Positions 43,811-52,794 of a stretch of DNA of 64,000 bases are shown here, piece by piece. The notes under the pieces are model-generated. The model was not told the DNA's origin. It was given only the letters and a program-made list of their open reading frames with translations, and did no database searches. The stretch is from Brucella sp. BE17 (GTDB taxonomy: Bacteria > Pseudomonadota > Alphaproteobacteria > Rhizobiales > Rhizobiaceae). Made by a program: the position numbers and the translations under genes. The stretch lies in the NCBI RefSeq assembly GCF_039545455.1, contig NZ_CP154467.1, forward strand, positions 1,116,001 to 1,180,000, read 5' to 3'. Each line of letters begins with the position of its first letter. Position 1 is the stretch's first letter.

Positions 43811-45637
43811 ATGCCCCATGACACGCCTTTGATTGCGACAATTGTCATTGGGCTATGTCTTGCTTTCATTTTTGGCGCAATCGCCACCCGTCTGAAAATT
43901 TCGCCGCTGGTCGGCTATCTTCTTGCAGGCGTCATTGCTGGCCCGCACACACCCGGCTTCGTCGCCGATCAGGAACTCATTCTTCAGCTTGCCGAAATCG
44001 GCGTCATTCTTCTGATGTTCGGCGTCGGCCTGCATTTTTCCTTAAAAGACCTGCTCTCCGTCAAAGCTATCGCCGTACCCGGCGCACTGGCGCAGATTGC
44101 GACAGCCGCAGCCCTTGGCACAGGGCTTGGGCTTCTTCTGGGCTGGGACATTGAAGCAGGACTTGTCTTCGGCCTTGCTCTTTCCACGGCGAGTACCGTC
44201 GTGCTGCTGCGTGCCATGCAGGAGCGCCGCCTGATTGACACCGAGCGCGGGCGTATAGCCGTCGGCTGGCTGATCGTCGAAGATCTTGCCATGGTCATGG
44301 CGCTGGTTCTGCTTCCTGCCGTGGCAAGTGTTACCGGGCGCGCCGATGCGGTAGCTGCAAGCGATCCAATAGCGGCATGGCTCGGACTTGGCATCGGCGG
44401 CATCATATTGCTGACAATCGCCAAGGTGGCGCTGTTTGTCACGCTGATGCTGGTTGTGGGCCGAAAATTCATTCCATGGCTGCTGAATGTTGTGGTCCTG
44501 ACCGGCTCGCGCGAATTGTTTCGTCTTGGTGTTCTGGCGATTGCGCTGGGGGTTGCCTTTGGCGCAGCGCATCTTTTTGGCGTTTCCTTTGCGCTTGGGG
44601 CGTTCTTTGCCGGGATGGTGATGAGCGAATCGGAACTCAGCCATCGCGCAGCCGAAGAGTCGCTTCCGCTGCGCGATGCTTTCGCGGTCCTGTTCTTCAT
44701 ATCGGTCGGCATGTTGTTTGACCCGATGAGCCTGTTGAAAGATCCGCTGCCTCTGCTGGCAACGCTTGCCATCATCCTGATCGGTAAATCGGCAGCCGCC
44801 TTCTTCATCGTGCGCGCCTTTCGCCGTCCGGTCAGCACGGCATTGACCATCTCGGCCAGTCTGGCGCAGATCGGCGAATTCTCGTTTATTCTGGCTGGCC
44901 TTGGTGTCAGCCTCAATCTGTTGCCGCCCGCCGGTCGCGATCTCATTCTGGCTGGCGCCATTTTGTCGATTTTCCTCAATCCGCTCATATTTATCGCCGC
45001 CGAGCACATCCGGCCATGGATCGAGAAATTCGGAAAAGCTGAAAGCAATGTCGACAGCAATACTATAACCGATATCGATGTATCCGAACCGGAGCCGCTG
45101 CCAACCACATTATTGAGCAGCCATACCATCATTCTGGGCTACAGCCCGATCGGCAAAAGGTTGGTTGAGGAGTTGCAGGCACTGCGCAAGCCCTTCCTTG
45201 TTATCGATGATTCAACGAAAGTCTGCACCACCTTGCGCGAAAAAGGCATTGAAGCCATTGCAGGCAATGCTTCAGATACCGAAATATTGAACGCAGCCAA
45301 TCCGGCGCTGGCAAAAAACATGGTGATCACCATTTCCAACACTTTCGAGGCCGGACGTGCGACGGCACTGGCGCATGCTGCCAACCCGACCATTCATATC
45401 GTTGCACAGGCAGGCTCTCAGGCCGAGGCGCAATACCTCTCTGAACTTGGCGCGACATCTGTCATTCTCGGTGAAGAGGAAATTGCCAGCGCCATGGCAA
45501 AGGCAATCGGCGCAGAACAGCACGGCACGATAGAAGTCGAGCCGGAACCTCCGCTTCTGGGCGAAGCACAAAGTGAAGACAAAACAAATGACAAGGGGCA
45601 CGATGACATGACAACACAGGGGGCAGCGGCGGGCTAA
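43811..45637 (+). CDS. CPA2-family cation:proton antiporter (YbaL/KefB-like)
   Basis: 608 aa. Residues about 1-385 are the 12-helix Na+/H+ exchanger domain (VGYLLAGVIAGPHTPGFV, GVGLHFSLKDLLSVKAIA, STASTVVLLRAMQERR). About 415-540 is a TrkA-N RCK domain, HTIILGYSPIGKRLVEELQA, whose GYSPIG differs from the usual G-x-G-x-x-G nucleotide motif (second Gly replaced by Ser). The C-terminus is acidic. YbaL/RosB/KefB relatives exchange K+ or Na+ for H+ and may be gated by nucleotides or glutathione adducts. Its stop shares a base with the next start (TAATG), coupling it to the UPF0104 gene. Confidence 0.88.
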   Translation: MPHDTPLIATIVIGLCLAFIFGAIATRLKISPLVGYLLAGVIAGPHTPGFVADQELILQLAEIGVILLMFGVGLHFSLKDLLSVKAIAVPGALAQIATAAALGTGLGLLLGWDIEAGLVFGLALSTASTVVLLRAMQERRLIDTERGRIAVGWLIVEDLAMVMALVLLPAVASVTGRADAVAASDPIAAWLGLGIGGIILLTIAKVALFVTLMLVVGRKFIPWLLNVVVLTGSRELFRLGVLAIALGVAFGAAHLFGVSFALGAFFAGMVMSESELSHRAAEESLPLRDAFAVLFFISVGMLFDPMSLLKDPLPLLATLAIILIGKSAAAFFIVRAFRRPVSTALTISASLAQIGEFSFILAGLGVSLNLLPPAGRDLILAGAILSIFLNPLIFIAAEHIRPWIEKFGKAESNVDSNTITDIDVSEPEPLPTTLLSSHTIILGYSPIGKRLVEELQALRKPFLVIDDSTKVCTTLREKGIEAIAGNASDTEILNAANPALAKNMVITISNTFEAGRATALAHAANPTIHIVAQAGSQAEAQYLSELGATSVILGEEEIASAMAKAIGAEQHGTIEVEPEPPLLGEAQSEDKTNDKGHDDMTTQGAAAG

Positions 45638-46584
45638 TGAAAGCGAAAGACTATATCTGGCCAATTATCGGTATCTGCGCAGTTGGCGTTTCGGTCTGGC
45701 TTCTTTATCGTGAATTGCGCAGCATATCGCTCGATGACGTGCTGGACAGTCTTTATGCCATTCGTGCGCATCACTGGGTTCTGTCGAGTGCCGCCGCTCT
45801 CGTAGCTTACAGTTCGCTGGCCGGTTATGATCGCATTGCGCTCGTGCACCTTCGGCGCAAGATTTCCTGGCTGTTCATAGCGCTGTGCTCTTTCACTACT
45901 TATGCCCTGTCGCACAATATCGGTGCATCGGTCGTATCAGGTGCGGTGGTTCGCTATCGCGCCTATTCCTCGCAGGGCATGCCCGGCAGTGAAATCGCGG
46001 TGCTGATTGCCTTTTGCTCGTTTACATTCATTCTCGGCGTTATCATCACCTCCAGCGCGGTCCTGCTTCTGGAACCGACCATCCTGATGCGCTTCAATGA
46101 AGAGCTTACGCCAACAGTTGCGATCATCATCGCGCTGATCATGCTTTCGGCAGTGCTCCTTTACATTTTCGGTAGCTGGCTGCAGTTGCGACCGCTCCAG
46201 ATCGGCAAGTTCCGCCTTGAATATCCGCGCCTTACCGTTGTTATCCAGCAGTTGATCGTCGCGCCTGTAGAACTGATCGGTGCTGCGGGCATCATTTATT
46301 TTGCGCTCCCGGAAGCGGGCAACCCCGGATTTATGATCGTGCTCGGCATTTTTCTGGTGTCTTTTTCGGCAGCGCTCATCTCGCATGCGCCGGGCGGACT
46401 TGGTGTGCTCGAACTGGTTTTCCTGACCGGCCTGCCGGATATGAATCAAGCCGACGTGCTGGCAGCGCTGATTGTTTTCCGCCTGCTGTACCTGCTTATT
46501 CCCTTCGCCATATCGCTGGTGGTGGTGCTGGTTTTCGAAAAATCGCAGTTCCTGCTGCGGTGGAATGAAAAACGAAAAGAGTGA
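45637..46584 (+). CDS. UPF0104 (LPG_synthase_TM/YbhN-like) membrane protein
   Basis: 315-aa protein with about eight membrane helices. Motifs are YSSLAGYDRIALVHL, SHNIGASVVSGAVVRYRAYSSQGMPGSEI and the late SHAPGGLGVLELVFL, typical of the flippase half of lysylphosphatidylglycerol synthase (MprF) and YbhN-like proteins. The MprF synthase domain is absent, so it probably moves or binds lipids rather than making them. It is translated from a TAATG overlap with the antiporter gene. Confidence 0.85.
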   Translation: MKAKDYIWPIIGICAVGVSVWLLYRELRSISLDDVLDSLYAIRAHHWVLSSAAALVAYSSLAGYDRIALVHLRRKISWLFIALCSFTTYALSHNIGASVVSGAVVRYRAYSSQGMPGSEIAVLIAFCSFTFILGVIITSSAVLLLEPTILMRFNEELTPTVAIIIALIMLSAVLLYIFGSWLQLRPLQIGKFRLEYPRLTVVIQQLIVAPVELIGAAGIIYFALPEAGNPGFMIVLGIFLVSFSAALISHAPGGLGVLELVFLTGLPDMNQADVLAALIVFRLLYLLIPFAISLVVVLVFEKSQFLLRWNEKRKE

Positions 46585-46759
46585 TGCAGCGCCCGCCGCA
46601 GGTTTAAATTTCCTGATGAAAACCTCATTATGAATTTTTATTCCTTAAGAATACCGATTTAACCGCCTATCTTGGAATAGATTTCACGGACCATCTTGAA
46701 AAGATGTCCTTGGAATTGAATTGCCCTCCCAAGGCTTAATTTCCGAGAGGAACCAACAC

Positions 46760-47323
46760 ATGCCTGCGACACTACTCATCCCCGGCTACAAGGGATCGGA
46801 AGCAGGCCACTGGCAGCGCCAATGGTTGCATGACGATCCGTCAGCATTACTGGTCGAACAGGACGACTGGGAATATCCGGTACTTTCCGACTGGATGCAC
46901 GCACTCGAAGCCAAACTTGCCGAAAATCCCGGCGCGGTTCTGGTCGCTCACAGCCTCGGTTGTGTGCTGGTCGCGCATCTTGCAAGCCGCCCGGCTGCGT
47001 CCCACGTAGCGGGTGCGCTCCTCGTTGCCCCTGCGGATACCGAAACCATGGCAGCACGCGACAGCCGCTTTGCAAGCTTCGCACCGCTTCCCCGTCACGA
47101 GTTGGGCTTTCCGTCTATCGTCGTGGCCAGCCGCAATGACGACTATATGCGCTTTGCAAAAGCGGAAGCGCTCTCACATGTCTGGGGCTCCGGCTTTGTC
47201 GATCTGGGACACGCCGGTCACATCAATGTGGCAAGCGGTTTCAGCCGTTGGCCGGAAGGCGTGATCCTCGCCTCATCGCTAAAACGCGAGCCCCTGCCCC
47301 AAACGCTTTCTCAAGCAGCATAA
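46760..47323 (+). CDS. RBBP9/YdeN-type serine hydrolase
   Basis: 187 aa from the ATG at 46760, preceded by GAGAGGA; 13 in-frame codons upstream (from 46721) are unlikely to be used. It is an alpha/beta hydrolase of DUF1234/RBBP9 type: LLIPGYKGSEAGHWQRQWL at the N-terminus, nucleophile in VAHSLGCVLVAHLA, acid in ASRNDDYM and histidine in LGHAGHIN. Substrate unknown. It is monocistronic and ends before a bidirectional terminator shared with the cysW gene. Confidence 0.88.
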   Translation: MPATLLIPGYKGSEAGHWQRQWLHDDPSALLVEQDDWEYPVLSDWMHALEAKLAENPGAVLVAHSLGCVLVAHLASRPAASHVAGALLVAPADTETMAARDSRFASFAPLPRHELGFPSIVVASRNDDYMRFAKAEALSHVWGSGFVDLGHAGHINVASGFSRWPEGVILASSLKREPLPQTLSQAA

Positions 47324-47347
47324 ATTTGGCCCAAGCAGCGTGATTGT

Positions 47348-47378
47348 AAACCGCTCGTGTGCAAACACGGGCGGTTTT
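47348..47378. terminator. Bidirectional terminator between the RBBP9 and cysW genes
   Basis: AAACCGC-T-CGTGT / ACACG-G-GCGGTTTT with loop GCAA. On the plus strand the stem ends in TTTT. On the minus strand it overlaps the cysW stop codon. Confidence 0.75.
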
Positions 47379-48204
47379 ATGCGTGCGACTTACGTTCCAG
47401 CAAAAACTTCAAAACCAGAGTCAAAAGTGCAATCAATGCCAGCGTCGAGGCAGCAGCAAAGGCACCAGCGACATTATAATCATTGAACAAAAGCTCGACC
47501 TGCAATGGCAATGTGTTGGTCTTGCCGCGAATGGCGCCTGCAACCACCGATGTGGCGCCGAACTCTCCCATTACGCGCGCATTGCAAAGAACAGCACCAT
47601 AAAGCAGCGCCCATTTTATATTGGGTAGCGTGACATAAAAGAAGGTTTGCCAACCATTGGCCCCAAGCGTCAACGCAGCCTCTTCCTCATCACTGCCCTG
47701 TACTTCCATCAGCGGGATCAGTTCACGCGCCACAAAAGGCGAGGTCACAAACAGACTGACCAGAAAGATCGCCGGAACCGTAAACATGATCTTGATATCA
47801 TAGCTTTCCAGAAGCGGACCCAGCAGACCTTGCGAGCCGTAAAGAAAGAGATAGGTCACACCCGCCACAATGGGTGAGACGGAAAAAGGAATTTCCACGA
47901 ATGTGATCAGAAGCCTGCGGCCCGGAAAACGGAATTTTGTCACAAGCCACGCGACGCAGGCCCCGAACGCCATATTGATCGGCACGACCACAATCGCGGT
48001 CAGCACCGTAAGCCAGATCGCGTGCAGCGTGTCGGGTTTCAGGATTTCGCTAAAGAAAACGCCCACACCCTTGCTGAACGCATAGGAGAAGATAAAGGCC
48101 AGCGGCACACCGAGACAAAGCACGGACAAAACCGCCGCCAAACCGATCAGCAGGCTGCGGACGCCACCCGGCGCATTACGCGCATTGTGTTTTTTTTCAC
48201 GCAT
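47377..48204 (-). CDS. cysW: Sulfate/thiosulfate ABC transporter permease CysW
   Basis: 275 aa with about six membrane helices. The BPD_transp_1 signature is EEAALTLGANGWQTFFYVTLP (EAA loop), with HAIWLTVLTAIVVVPINMAFG and VMGEFGATSVVAGAIRGKTNTLPL matching CysW. The ATG at 48204 is used; a TTG four codons upstream is also in frame. Remarkably the start codon and the GGGGAAAG ribosome site lie within the palindromic repeat that fills the cysT-cysW gap. The ATPase gene cysA, usually next, is absent; a serine-hydrolase gene of the opposite strand follows instead. Confidence 0.92.
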   Translation of the reverse strand: MREKKHNARNAPGGVRSLLIGLAAVLSVLCLGVPLAFIFSYAFSKGVGVFFSEILKPDTLHAIWLTVLTAIVVVPINMAFGACVAWLVTKFRFPGRRLLITFVEIPFSVSPIVAGVTYLFLYGSQGLLGPLLESYDIKIMFTVPAIFLVSLFVTSPFVARELIPLMEVQGSDEEEAALTLGANGWQTFFYVTLPNIKWALLYGAVLCNARVMGEFGATSVVAGAIRGKTNTLPLQVELLFNDYNVAGAFAAASTLALIALLTLVLKFLLERKSHA

Positions 48205-48244
48205 GTCTTTCCCCAAAACCGGTTCCCACTTTTGGGAGACATGC
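48201..48244. repeat. Palindromic intergenic repeat, copy B, carrying the cysW start
   Basis: Minus-strand copy of the 37412 element: GCATGTCTCCCAAAAGTGGG, then AACCGGTTTTGGGGAAAGACATGC. The 3' arm differs from copy A (GGGGAAAGACATGC instead of GGGAGACATGC), and that change supplies a ribosome-binding site followed by the cysW ATG at 48204. The element spans nearly the whole gap between cysT stop and cysW start. Confidence 0.85.
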
Positions 48245-48245
48245 T

Positions 48246-49082
48246 TTAGCGGTCGGCATATCGAAGCTGCCTTGCCTGAATGAGATTGGTCACAAAAAGC
48301 ATCAGAAAAGCCGCTACCAGCATAACGAAGGCGAGCGCTGCCGCTGCCGGATAGTCATATTCGTCAAGTCGGATGAAGACGAGAAGTGATGTCACTTCCG
48401 TCTCGAACGGTAGATTGCCGGAAATGAAGACAATGGAGCCAAATTCGCCAAGGCTGCGGGCAAAGGACAGCGATGCACCGGCGAGAAAGGCGGGAAAGAT
48501 AGTGGGCCAGATGATATGCGCGAAAATCTGCCATGAGCTTGCACCGAGACTGCGGGCGGCTTCTTCCACATCGGCGCTCATATCTTCCAGCACTGGCTGC
48601 ACACTGCGGATAACAAAGGGAATGCTGGTGAAAAACATCGCAATAGCAATGCCCAGCGGCGCATAAGCGACCTTGATTCCCAGTGGCTCGATAAACTGCC
48701 CGATCCAGCCATTGGGCGCAAACAATGTCACCAGCGCCAGACCAGCAATCGCTGTAGGAAGCGCAAAGGGCAGATCGACAGCCGCATCAATCAGCCGCTT
48801 GCCAGGGAATTCATAGCGCGTCAACACCCATGCGAGCAACAGACCGAACAGTCCGTTAAGCAGGGTCGCGAAAGCCGCAGCACTCAACGTAATGCGATAG
48901 GTGGCGAGCGCCCGGTCGGAAGTGACGATCGACCAGAAATCACCAAAACCGAGGCTTGCCGTTTTCAAAATCATCGCAAGCAGCGGCAAAGCGACAATCA
49001 CGCTCAGATACAGCAAAGTGCAACCGAGGGTCAGACCGAACCCCGGCAACACCGATTTATTTTTCAGGCTAAGAGCTGGCAC
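48246..49082 (-). CDS. cysT: Sulfate/thiosulfate ABC transporter permease CysT (CysU)
   Basis: 278 aa if it starts at the GTG at 49082, which aligns with the length and N-terminus of known CysT (SVLPGFGLTLGCTLLYL). The frame is open to 49181 inside the sbp gene and no ATG is available, so the start is uncertain. Six helices, the EAA loop EEAARSLGASSWQIFAHIIWP and RSLGEFGSIVFISGNLPFETEVTSLL identify the family. It pairs with CysW in the inner membrane. It lies about 55 bases after sbp and before the repeat that precedes cysW. Confidence 0.9.
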   Translation of the reverse strand: MPALSLKNKSVLPGFGLTLGCTLLYLSVIVALPLLAMILKTASLGFGDFWSIVTSDRALATYRITLSAAAFATLLNGLFGLLLAWVLTRYEFPGKRLIDAAVDLPFALPTAIAGLALVTLFAPNGWIGQFIEPLGIKVAYAPLGIAIAMFFTSIPFVIRSVQPVLEDMSADVEEAARSLGASSWQIFAHIIWPTIFPAFLAGASLSFARSLGEFGSIVFISGNLPFETEVTSLLVFIRLDEYDYPAAAALAFVMLVAAFLMLFVTNLIQARQLRYADR

Positions 49083-49137
49083 TGGGAAAATCCGAAAGAG
49101 AGATGGCGATACAAACCTGTTCGCCTGTCTCTTCTGT

Positions 49138-50142
49138 TTACTTGCCCGTAAAGAGCTGATCAAGCACACCGCCTTCGGCAAAATGCTCTTTTTGCACCTT
49201 GTCCCATCCGCCGAACGTATCTTCGACAGTCACAAGCCGCACATCGGGATAAATATCCTTGTGCTTTTCGATGACGGTTTTGTCGTGCACGCGATTAAAG
49301 TTCTGTGCCAGAATTTCTTGTCCCTCGGGTGTGTAGAGATAGTTAAGATAGCTTTCAGCGATTTTGCGCGAGCCGCGCTTGTCGACGACCTTGTCCACCA
49401 CCGTCACCGGAAACTCCGCAAGCAAGCTCACTTCCGGCACCACGACATCATATTTGTCGGCACCTAGCTGTTTTTGCGTACCGCGTGTTTCTGCCTCAAA
49501 AGTGATCAACACATCGCCGATGCCCCGCTCGGCAAATGTCGTTGTGGCACCTCGCCCACCTGTGTCAAAAACCGGCACATTCTTGAAAATCTTACCGATA
49601 AATTCACGTACCTTCGCGTCATCGCCGTTGAAGGCTTCTCGCGCATATGCAGTTGCCGCCAAATAGGTATATCGCGCATTACCAGACGTTTTGGGATTGG
49701 GGAAAATAACCTTCACATCATCGCGGGCGAGATCATCCCAGTTCTTGATGTCCTTGGGATTACCAGCACGCACGAGGAAAGCCGGCAGCGAATAATAGGG
49801 CGAGGAATTGTTGGGCAAACGCGCTTGCCAGTCCTCAGGGATCAGATTGCCCCTGTCATGCAGAACCTGAACATCTGTGACCTGATTAAAAGTCACGACA
49901 TCCGCTTCAAGCCCTTCAAGAATGGAGCGTGCCTGTTTGGAGGAACCTGCATGCGACTGGTTGACGGTGAGATCATCACCTGTCTTTTCTTTCCAGTCCG
50001 CAATAAAGGCCTTGTTTACCTGCTCATAAAGTTCGCGCGCAATATCGTAGGAAACATTGAGAATTTCGGTCGGGCCTTCAGCCTTGGCGGGTGCCGCCCC
50101 CAAGCCGATGGCCACTGCCGCATAGAGAATAATTTTCCGCAT
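49138..50142 (-). CDS. sbp: Periplasmic sulfate-binding protein
   Basis: 334 aa with signal peptide (IILYAAVAIGLGAAPAKAEG). Motifs are LNVSYDIARELYEQVNKAFI, NQSHAGSSKQARSILEGLEADVVTFNQV, FPNPKTSGNARYTYLAA and the C-terminal RLVTVEDTFGGWDKVQKEHFAEGGVLDQL, all typical of Sbp/CysP. The protein binds sulfate (or thiosulfate) and passes it to CysTW. First gene of the operon sbp-cysT-cysW. Sbp or CysP cannot be separated from the sequence alone. Confidence 0.93.
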   Translation of the reverse strand: MRKIILYAAVAIGLGAAPAKAEGPTEILNVSYDIARELYEQVNKAFIADWKEKTGDDLTVNQSHAGSSKQARSILEGLEADVVTFNQVTDVQVLHDRGNLIPEDWQARLPNNSSPYYSLPAFLVRAGNPKDIKNWDDLARDDVKVIFPNPKTSGNARYTYLAATAYAREAFNGDDAKVREFIGKIFKNVPVFDTGGRGATTTFAERGIGDVLITFEAETRGTQKQLGADKYDVVVPEVSLLAEFPVTVVDKVVDKRGSRKIAESYLNYLYTPEGQEILAQNFNRVHDKTVIEKHKDIYPDVRLVTVEDTFGGWDKVQKEHFAEGGVLDQLFTGK

Positions 50143-50354
50143 ATTCGCCTTCCCCGCAACTTTGCTGTCGCCAAGCGCATAGATTTACAGTTGATATTGG
50201 AACGAAAATCTAACGGAACAACTCACAAAATCAACTTAAATCATTGATTTAAATATATAAACTACTTTTTTAGAGCAACTTAAAATCAGGAACTAAGCTT
50301 TCTGCACTATCCAGAAAATTATTCCCAAATCTCGCGATTCGTTGAAATAAACAA

Positions 50355-50379
50355 AGGCCGGTGAGTTCATCACCGGCCT
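50355..50379. terminator. Terminator downstream of the 61-aa protein gene
   Basis: AGGCCGGTGA / TCACCGGCCT, perfect 10-bp stem with loop GTTCA. On the minus strand it is followed by TTGTTTATTTC, so it should end the transcript of the small gene at 50400-50585. Confidence 0.75.
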
Positions 50380-50399
50380 CAAATTTGTGACAGATATTC

Positions 50400-50585
50400 C
50401 TACCAAAAACCGCGATGCTGCCAACACCAAAGAAAGTTCTGCTCGCTGTGCTCCAGACGGCTGCGTCGCCGCGCTGCAACTTCCTCGGCATTAAGCCGCA
50501 TATCACGCCAGGGCTGCGCCAGCATCGCCGGAATACGCAGCGCAACGCCCTGCCATTTCCTCAAAAGCAACTGCAATTTCTGCAT
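50400..50585 (-). CDS. Small basic protein, distantly DUF1127-like
   Basis: 61 aa from the ATG at 50585, which follows GGAGG with a nine-base spacer; longer in-frame starts lack such a site. It is rich in Arg, Leu and Trp. The middle part LAQPWRDMRLNAEEVAARRR resembles the L-x-x-x-x-x-R-D-I-G-L-x-x-x-x-V pattern of DUF1127 proteins, here with M for I and R for G. A strong terminator follows, supporting a real gene. Function unknown. Confidence 0.6.
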   Translation of the reverse strand: MQKLQLLLRKWQGVALRIPAMLAQPWRDMRLNAEEVAARRRSRLEHSEQNFLWCWQHRGFW

Positions 50586-50862
50586 TAAGCCAAGCCTCCA
50601 TCCATTCATGGCATCCATAATTGCCGTGCTGTCAAACATTTCCAGCAAAAGTGCGAAGCAGCCCTGCATCGGAAAATGCGTAAAACACAACGAGAGCGAT
50701 TAAGGCGTTTTTGCTTAATCTAATCCACTCTCGCCACAACAATGAACGATGCGTTAATTTTGAAGGCTTGGGCGATAATGTCAATAACCTACTTTTTTTA
50801 TCGAGGTTAACAGTGTGAAATATTTTGCGAGCGGCAACGCTTCGCCCGCAAAATCATGTCCG

Positions 50863-52431
50863 TTAGACTTCATAGTCCTGAACCGGCATTATACCGACCT
50901 TGTCGACATGCCGCCCTTTCATGGATTCGATCCTGAACGCGAAGCCGTCGGAAACGAAGCTTTCCCCACCCAGCGGCAGATGTCCGAGATGCCAAAGCAC
51001 GTAGCCGGCCAGCGTCGTATAACGATCGCTGTCATCGACCAGATCACGCTCCAGAATGCCGCTGAGACGGCGAATATCGGTGAAACCATCAACAATATAG
51101 CCGCCCTTCCCGTCAGACTGGGCGACAGATGCCTCCTCGTCCTCATCAGGAAATTCACCGGCAATTGCTTCCAGCACATCGGTCGGCGTGACGACCCCCT
51201 CAAATGAGCCGTGCTCATCAACCACCACGGCGAGTTGCACCTGAGAAACGCGCAATTGCTCCATTACTCGCAGCACATTGGCATTTTCATGCACGACAAG
51301 TGGTTGTTTGACGACCGTGTCCCAGTCAATGACCTTCTTATCCGTCATGTCGAGCAGAAGTTCGCGCACCGAAGCCACGCCGACGAACTCATCGACCTGA
51401 TCGCGGGCGACCACGACACGTGAATGCGACAGCTTGCGAATTGCCTCGTGAAGGTCTGCCTCTTCTTCATCGAGATCAAGCCATTCCACTTCATTGCGCG
51501 GAGACATAATGGAACGCACCGGACGGTCAGCGAGATCCAGAACACCGCGGATCATTTCCTTTTCTTCCGGCAGGAAGACATCGTTTGCCGCCGTCTGCTG
51601 GGCAATCACGTCGACCGTATCGGAGAGCGGGTTCTCGCCGCGACTACCGCCAAGCAGGCGCAAAACGGCACCCGCCGTGCGCTCGCGCAGGTCGTTGGTG
51701 GTCACCAGCTTTTCACGGTTGCGGCGCGACATCTGGTTTGCCGCCTCGATAAGCACCGAAAAGCCGATGGCTGCATAGAGATAACCCTTTGGAATATGGA
51801 AGCCAAAGCCTTCGACAATCAAGCTGAAGCCAATCATCATCAGGAAACCCAGACAGAGGATTACCACTGTCGGATGTTTGTTCACAAAATCCATCAGCGG
51901 TCTGGAAGCAAGCATCATGACGCCGATTGCGATCACGACGGCGATCATCATGACTGGCAGATGCTGCACCATACCAACCGCAGTGATTACGCTGTCGAGC
52001 GAGAATACGGCATCGAGCACGACGATCTGAACAATCACCTGCCAGAAAACCGCGTGCACGACGCGTGAGGTTTTTGTGTCATGTGCGCCTTCAAGGCGCT
52101 CGTGCAGCTCCATCGTGCCCTTGGCAAGCAGGAAAAGACCACCGATGAGCATGATGATGTCACGCCCGGAGAAGGACAGCCCCATAAAGGAAATGAGCGG
52201 TTCGCGCAGCGTGACAATCCAGGAAATGGACGCAAGCAGCGCAAGACGCATCAAAAGTGCCAGCGAAAGCCCGACAAGGCGCGCGCGGTTGCGCTGATTC
52301 GGCGGCAACTTATCAGCCAGGATGGCGATAAAGACGAGATTGTCGATGCCAAGTACGATCTCCAGTACTACCAATGTCACCAAACCTATCCAGGCATTGG
52401 GGTCGGCAATCCAGTCCATGGACCAGTCCAT
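50863..52431 (-). CDS. TerC-family membrane protein with CBS pair and CorC_HlyC domain
   Basis: 522 aa. Residues about 1-235 are the TerC domain with seven helices and the acidic motifs [17 protein letters not shown] and [18 protein letters not shown], whose Asp residues are thought to bind metal. About 300-420 are two CBS repeats ([22 protein letters not shown] and [18 protein letters not shown]), and the last 90 residues are the transporter-associated CorC_HlyC domain. The E. coli counterparts are YegH/YoaE. Members are linked to manganese or calcium efflux and metal loading of exported proteins. Monocistronic. Confidence 0.92.
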   Translation of the reverse strand: MDWSMDWIADPNAWIGLVTLVVLEIVLGIDNLVFIAILADKLPPNQRNRARLVGLSLALLMRLALLASISWIVTLREPLISFMGLSFSGRDIIMLIGGLFLLAKGTMELHERLEGAHDTKTSRVVHAVFWQVIVQIVVLDAVFSLDSVITAVGMVQHLPVMMIAVVIAIGVMMLASRPLMDFVNKHPTVVILCLGFLMMIGFSLIVEGFGFHIPKGYLYAAIGFSVLIEAANQMSRRNREKLVTTNDLRERTAGAVLRLLGGSRGENPLSDTVDVIAQQTAANDVFLPEEKEMIRGVLDLADRPVRSIMSPRNEVEWLDLDEEEADLHEAIRKLSHSRVVVARDQVDEFVGVASVRELLLDMTDKKVIDWDTVVKQPLVVHENANVLRVMEQLRVSQVQLAVVVDEHGSFEGVVTPTDVLEAIAGEFPDEDEEASVAQSDGKGGYIVDGFTDIRRLSGILERDLVDDSDRYTTLAGYVLWHLGHLPLGGESFVSDGFAFRIESMKGRHVDKVGIMPVQDYEV

Positions 52432-52794
52432 GATATTTCGGCTCCTTTAAAGCTCGGAAAAAAAGAAAACAGAAAACCAGCCGCAGCCGAAATCACTCGT
52501 GCATGCGCGCCTTATTGAAGAACAAGCGGTAAAAGTTGGCCCAAGGCCAGATATGATTCGAGCTCCCATAAGGGAGCCGGAACTTCGTGATGACGAATCG
52601 TCAGAACTGTCGTCGGGCATAAAGCGCGATGAACCTTTTTCGGGGCGTTGTTGAGCTTTCGGCTCTCATTCCAACGCCAATGATCATAAGCAATAGACGC
52701 TGCTTGTATAGCTGCCAGTAACCTTCTGGCAACAGTATTTTGCAACAGGCGGTTCCATTATGCAAACAGATTGCTGGCAGGCAATAGTTTAAAT
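52432..52794. other. 363-bp intergenic region
   Basis: Holds the promoter region of the TerC-CBS gene. The weak hairpin TGCCAG-taacctt-CTGGCA near 52713 may end the DedA transcript but has no T-run. A 77-codon minus-strand frame begins with a rare start and shows no signals; I do not call it. Confidence 0.5.

Noticed and set aside
43984..45132. 382-codon minus-strand frame opposite the CPA2 antiporter
   Set aside because: Ser/Arg/Thr-rich composition typical of antisense frames in GC-rich genes; the plus-strand antiporter is clearly the gene.
52512..52745. 77-codon minus-strand frame between the TerC and DedA genes
   Set aside because: Begins with a TTG without ribosome site and has no protein-like features.
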